Below are positions 5,524 to 7,824 of a stretch of 7,824 nt of DNA, piece by piece. A model generated the notes under the pieces. That model worked only from the letters and a program-made list of their open reading frames with translations, was not told where the DNA came from and made no database searches. Numbering within the stretch: position 1 is the first letter of the stretch; every line of letters starts with the position of its first letter. Source of the stretch: DATNBT01 sp964579765 (GTDB lineage Bacteria; Acidobacteriota; Vicinamibacteria; Vicinamibacterales; CAVVIG01); the NCBI GenBank assembly GCA_964579765.1, contig CAZOIK010000305.1:1-7824 (forward strand), given 5' to 3'. The position numbers and the translations under genes are program-made.

Positions 5524-6321
5524 GTGGAAGTCAGCGACGTCCTTCGCGATCGGATGCAGGAGCCGCGCGGACTGCCGACGACCGCGGCCGTCTCGCTCGC
5601 GGTACACCTCGCGGTCGGCGCGGCCCTGCTGCTCGGACCGCTGCGCTTTCTGTCGCGTCCGACGGACGATCAGAAACCGGTGATGACGATTTCGCTCGGC
5701 GGGTCCGGCGTCGGTCCGCAGGCCGGCGGGCTGACGTCCATCGGTCAGCGGGCCGTGCAGACCACCGAGCCGGCGACCAAACCCGAAGCCGTCCGCGCCC
5801 CGGCAGCGGCCGTTCCGAAGATGACGGTGCCGATTGAGAAGGCGGCGCCCGCCAAGCCCGCGAAGACGCCGCCGCCGAAGGAGCTCGAGGACGTGGACAA
5901 GATCGCCGACGCGCGCGGGCGCACGCTCGCACGGGGCGACGAACTGCGGACGGGATCCGCCGTCGGCTTCACCGGCGCGCGCGGCCAGGGCTTCGGCCTC
6001 TCGACGGGCGGCAGCGGCGGCATGGGCGCGACGCTCGACGTCGGCAACTTCTGCTGCCCCGACTACCTGGTGCTGCTGCAGCAGCGGATCACGTCCAACT
6101 GGAACCAGCAGGCCGAAGTGGCGGGCACAGTCGTCGTCAAGTTCACGATTCAGCGCGACGGCCGCCTCACGGGCATCTCGCTCGAGCAGTCGAGCGGCTC
6201 CATGACGCTCGACGACAACGCCAAGCGCTCCGTCGAAGTCACGCGGCAACTGACGCCGCTCCCGTCGGACTACCCGAACACGTCGTTAACCGTGCATCTG
6301 ACGTTCAAATACCAGCGATGA
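5524..6321 (+). CDS. tolA: TolA / TonB C-terminal-domain energy transducer
   Basis: A 265-residue protein that should link the TolQ-TolR motor to TolB-Pal across the periplasm. A short cytoplasmic tail is followed by a membrane helix at about 19-40. That helix contains S24 and H28 in the SxxxH spacing that TonB and TolA use to contact their motors. A Pro/Ala/Lys-rich linker covers about 75-125. A Gly-rich stretch lies at about 146-170, then FCCPDYLVLL with adjacent cysteines C177 and C178. The C-terminal domain (about 179-265) has the TonB/TolA pattern: QQRITSNWN, then GTVVVKFTIQRDGRL, then a closing strand. It is much shorter than E. coli TolA (421 residues), lacking the long Ala/Lys helical domain. 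Some annotations would call it TonB; position between tolR and tolB favours TolA. Its TGA overlaps the tolB ATG. Confidence 0.85.
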   Translation: MEVSDVLRDRMQEPRGLPTTAAVSLAVHLAVGAALLLGPLRFLSRPTDDQKPVMTISLGGSGVGPQAGGLTSIGQRAVQTTEPATKPEAVRAPAAAVPKMTVPIEKAAPAKPAKTPPPKELEDVDKIADARGRTLARGDELRTGSAVGFTGARGQGFGLSTGGSGGMGATLDVGNFCCPDYLVLLQQRITSNWNQQAEVAGTVVVKFTIQRDGRLTGISLEQSSGSMTLDDNAKRSVEVTRQLTPLPSDYPNTSLTVHLTFKYQR

Positions 6322-7670
6322 AATACATCTTGCTTCCCGCCGCCTGCGCCCTCGCGCTCGCCGTCGTGGCCGCGCAGACGCCTCCCGCGGCGCCGCCACA
6401 GCAGCCGAGCGACGTCGCGACCACCATCAACGGCGCGGGCAACGCGCCCCCGCGGCTCGCGCTGCCCGCGTTCGTTCCGCTGTCGAGCGACCCCGAGACG
6501 GTCGCGGCCGCGAAAACGATCACCGACGTGCTCTGGAACGACCTGAACTACGAGCACGAGTTCACCTTCGTCGCGCGCGACGTCAACGCGACGATTCCCG
6601 CGGCGCGGTCGCTCGACGACGTCCCGCTCGATCGCTGGCGCGAGGTGAACGCCGACGGCGTGCTCGCCGGGACCGTGCAGCGCGCGGGCGCCGGCTTCCG
6701 CGTCCAGTTCCGCCTCTTCAATCTCACCAACAAGCGGTCCGTGCTGGGCAAGGAATACAGCGGCTCCTCGAACGCGCGGCAGTACGCGCACACGATCTCC
6801 GACGAGGTCTTCCAGACGCAGCGCGGGCTGCACGGCGTTGCGCGCACGAAGATCACGTTCGACTCGGACCGCGACGGCGAGCGGCTCGGCGGGACGATCG
6901 AAAAGCGGAACGTCAAGGAGATCTACATCGCCGACTACGACGGCGAGAACCAGCGGCGCGTGACGGCCGGCCGGACGCTCAACATCAACCCGGTGTGGTC
7001 GCCCGACGGCCGATCGATCGCCTACACGTCGTATCGTCGCGGCCCGGGCAACATCTTCATCTCCCACATCTTCGAAGGCACGCTCGACGAGATGACGAAA
7101 AGCCAGGGCGAGAACTGGCTGCCCGCCTGGTCGCCCGACGGCACCCGCATCGCGTTCACGTCCACGCGCGACGGGCACGCGCAGATCTACGTCGCCAACC
7201 GCGATGGGTCGAACGTCCGCCGTCTGACCGACGGGCCGTCGCTGAGCTCCACGCCCACCTGGTCGCCCAACGGCACGCAGATCGCGTTCACGTCGGACCG
7301 GTCCGGCACGCCGCAGATCTATCTCGTCGCCGCGGACGGCCTGGGCGGCATCCAGCGCCTCACGGCCGAGTCGTACTGCGACCGGCCGACGTGGTCGCCG
7401 GCCCCCTACAACGAGATCGCCTTCGAGGCGCGCACCGGCAGCAACGCCTTCGACATCAAGGTCATCGACGTCAACACCCGCGAGGTCAAGCAATTGACGT
7501 TCGGCGAGGGCCGCAACGAGAGCCCGGCGTTCGCGCCCAACGGGCGCCACATCGCCTTCGCCTCCGATCGCGGCGGCAAGTACCAGATTTACACGATGAC
7601 GCGCGACGGCCGCGACGTCCGCCCGCTGACGAAGTCCGGCAACAACTACCAGCCCAACTGGTCAAACTGA
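6318..7670 (+). CDS. tolB: TolB, periplasmic beta-propeller protein of Tol-Pal
   Basis: A 450-residue secreted protein, slightly longer than typical TolB (about 430). The N-terminus is a signal peptide (residues 1-19, probable cleavage after VVAA before Q20), followed by a Pro/Gln-rich segment to about 45. Residues 46-175 form the N-terminal TolB domain (RLALPAFVPL, ADGVLAGTV). The C-terminal beta-propeller shows repeated WSPDG-type blades: VWSPDGRSIAYTS (226-238), AWSPDGTRIAFTS (270-282), TWSPNGTQIAFTS (314-326), a divergent TWSPAPYNEIAFEA (358-371), AFAPNGRHIAFAS (404-416) and a final NWSN. TolB binds Pal and the TolA C-terminal domain in the periplasm. The ATG at 6318 overlaps the tolA stop as ATGA and has no separate Shine-Dalgarno sequence, so it should be translationally coupled. 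The fourth blade has lost the DG turn and carries a lone cysteine, C354. Confidence 0.96.
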   Translation: MKYILLPAACALALAVVAAQTPPAAPPQQPSDVATTINGAGNAPPRLALPAFVPLSSDPETVAAAKTITDVLWNDLNYEHEFTFVARDVNATIPAARSLDDVPLDRWREVNADGVLAGTVQRAGAGFRVQFRLFNLTNKRSVLGKEYSGSSNARQYAHTISDEVFQTQRGLHGVARTKITFDSDRDGERLGGTIEKRNVKEIYIADYDGENQRRVTAGRTLNINPVWSPDGRSIAYTSYRRGPGNIFISHIFEGTLDEMTKSQGENWLPAWSPDGTRIAFTSTRDGHAQIYVANRDGSNVRRLTDGPSLSSTPTWSPNGTQIAFTSDRSGTPQIYLVAADGLGGIQRLTAESYCDRPTWSPAPYNEIAFEARTGSNAFDIKVIDVNTREVKQLTFGEGRNESPAFAPNGRHIAFASDRGGKYQIYTMTRDGRDVRPLTKSGNNYQPNWSN

Positions 7671-7677
7671 CACCCGA

Positions 7678-7684
7678 GAGAGGA
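7678..7684 (+). promoter_or_regulatory. ribosome binding site of pal
   Basis: GAGAGGA lies 3 nt before the ATG at 7688 and 12 nt before the in-frame ATG at 7697. The first spacing is a little short and the second rather long, so it does not firmly decide between the two starts; 7688 is preferred. Confidence 0.5.
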
Positions 7685-7687
7685 ACG

Positions 7688-7824
7688 ATGGAACGCATGT
7701 TCAGGAATGCCGCCGTGCAGTGCGCGCTGATTGGCGCGATCGCGTGCGCCGCGGCCTGCAGCCACAAGAGAGCGCCGGTGCTCGAGCCGACCGCGGCCGC
7801 GCCGGCCGAAACGGCGCCCGCGCC
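7688..7824 (+). CDS. pal: Pal-type peptidoglycan-associated lipoprotein, N-terminus only (cut by right edge)
   Basis: Only 45 codons are visible, starting MERMFRNAAV and continuing into a hydrophobic signal segment and an Ala/Pro-rich linker. The signal ends in two cysteines, C20 (AIAC) and C24 (AAAC). C24 followed by SHK resembles the CSSNK lipid-attachment region of E. coli Pal, so a lipoprotein signal is likely, with C24 the better acylation site. Pal anchors the outer membrane to peptidoglycan through a C-terminal OmpA-like domain, which would lie beyond the window and is not seen. The identification therefore rests on lipoprotein features plus position 17 nt after tolB, where pal normally sits. 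A different small lipoprotein is possible. An in-frame ATG at 7697 is an alternative start. Confidence 0.75.
   Translation, partial: MERMFRNAAVQCALIGAIACAAACSHKRAPVLEPTAAAPAETAPA

Noticed and set aside
5056..7550. Long minus-strand open frames (5056-6249 and 6270-7550) opposite tolR, tolA and tolB
   Set aside because: Both are mirror images of codon bias in the tol genes, and their sequences show no conserved motif.
1..7824. Search for a mobile element, defence system, CRISPR array or other new multi-gene system
   Set aside because: All eight genes belong to known core families with uniform composition, and no terminal repeats, integrase, transposase or repeat-spacer pattern is seen.

Overview
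This is a GC-rich window (by eye about two thirds G+C, with strong G/C preference at third codon positions) from the chromosome of a Gram-negative bacterium. The Gram-negative call rests on a complete tolQ-tolR-tolA-tolB set followed by the start of a Pal-type lipoprotein gene, a system of the double-membrane envelope. The gene neighbourhood, the short TonB-like TolA and the protein sequences remind me of high-GC Acidobacteriota (Vicinamibacteria-like). That placement is an inference from memory; nothing in the window proves it. Every gene present is of a recognisable family, and I see no insertion sequence, prophage gene, CRISPR array, tRNA or rRNA.

Left half, minus strand, read from 4108 down to the left edge: recN (DNA double-strand-break repair ATPase), miaB (tRNA methylthiotransferase), a DUF151/bifunctional-nuclease-family gene, then the first 155 codons of a ParA/Soj partitioning ATPase cut by the left edge. 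recN and miaB overlap by 11 nt, miaB and the DUF151 gene are 9 nt apart, and parA follows after 61 nt that hold a strong GC inverted repeat and a weak -10-like hexamer. The first three genes look like one transcription unit; parA may be read with them or from its own start.

Centre, 4109-4286: a 178-bp divergent intergenic region. It carries a clear forward sigma70-type promoter (TTGACA, 17-bp spacer, TG-extended TACAGT), a 10-bp AT-rich palindrome abutting and overlapping its -35 box, and a transcribed leader of about 100 nt with several GC-rich hairpins, two of which compete for the same bases. No equally convincing promoter is visible for recN.

Right half, plus strand: tolQ, tolR, tolA, tolB and the start of pal, packed with spacings of +1, 0, -4 (ATGA overlap) and +17 nt. 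This is the Tol-Pal envelope machine: TolQ and TolR form the proton-driven inner-membrane motor, TolA spans the periplasm, TolB is the soluble beta-propeller, and Pal is the outer-membrane lipoprotein tied to peptidoglycan. Four of the eight genes (miaB, tolQ, tolR, tolA) appear to start with GTG.

The window is mostly ordinary core genome, and I find no convincing undescribed multi-gene system. The points most worth a second look are a 14-bp tandem duplication at the recN/miaB junction whose copy number would decide whether the two proteins stay separate or fuse, the structured tolQ leader, the linkage of the poorly understood DUF151 gene to repair, tRNA-modification and partition genes, and the compact TolA with a Gly-rich stretch and adjacent cysteines.
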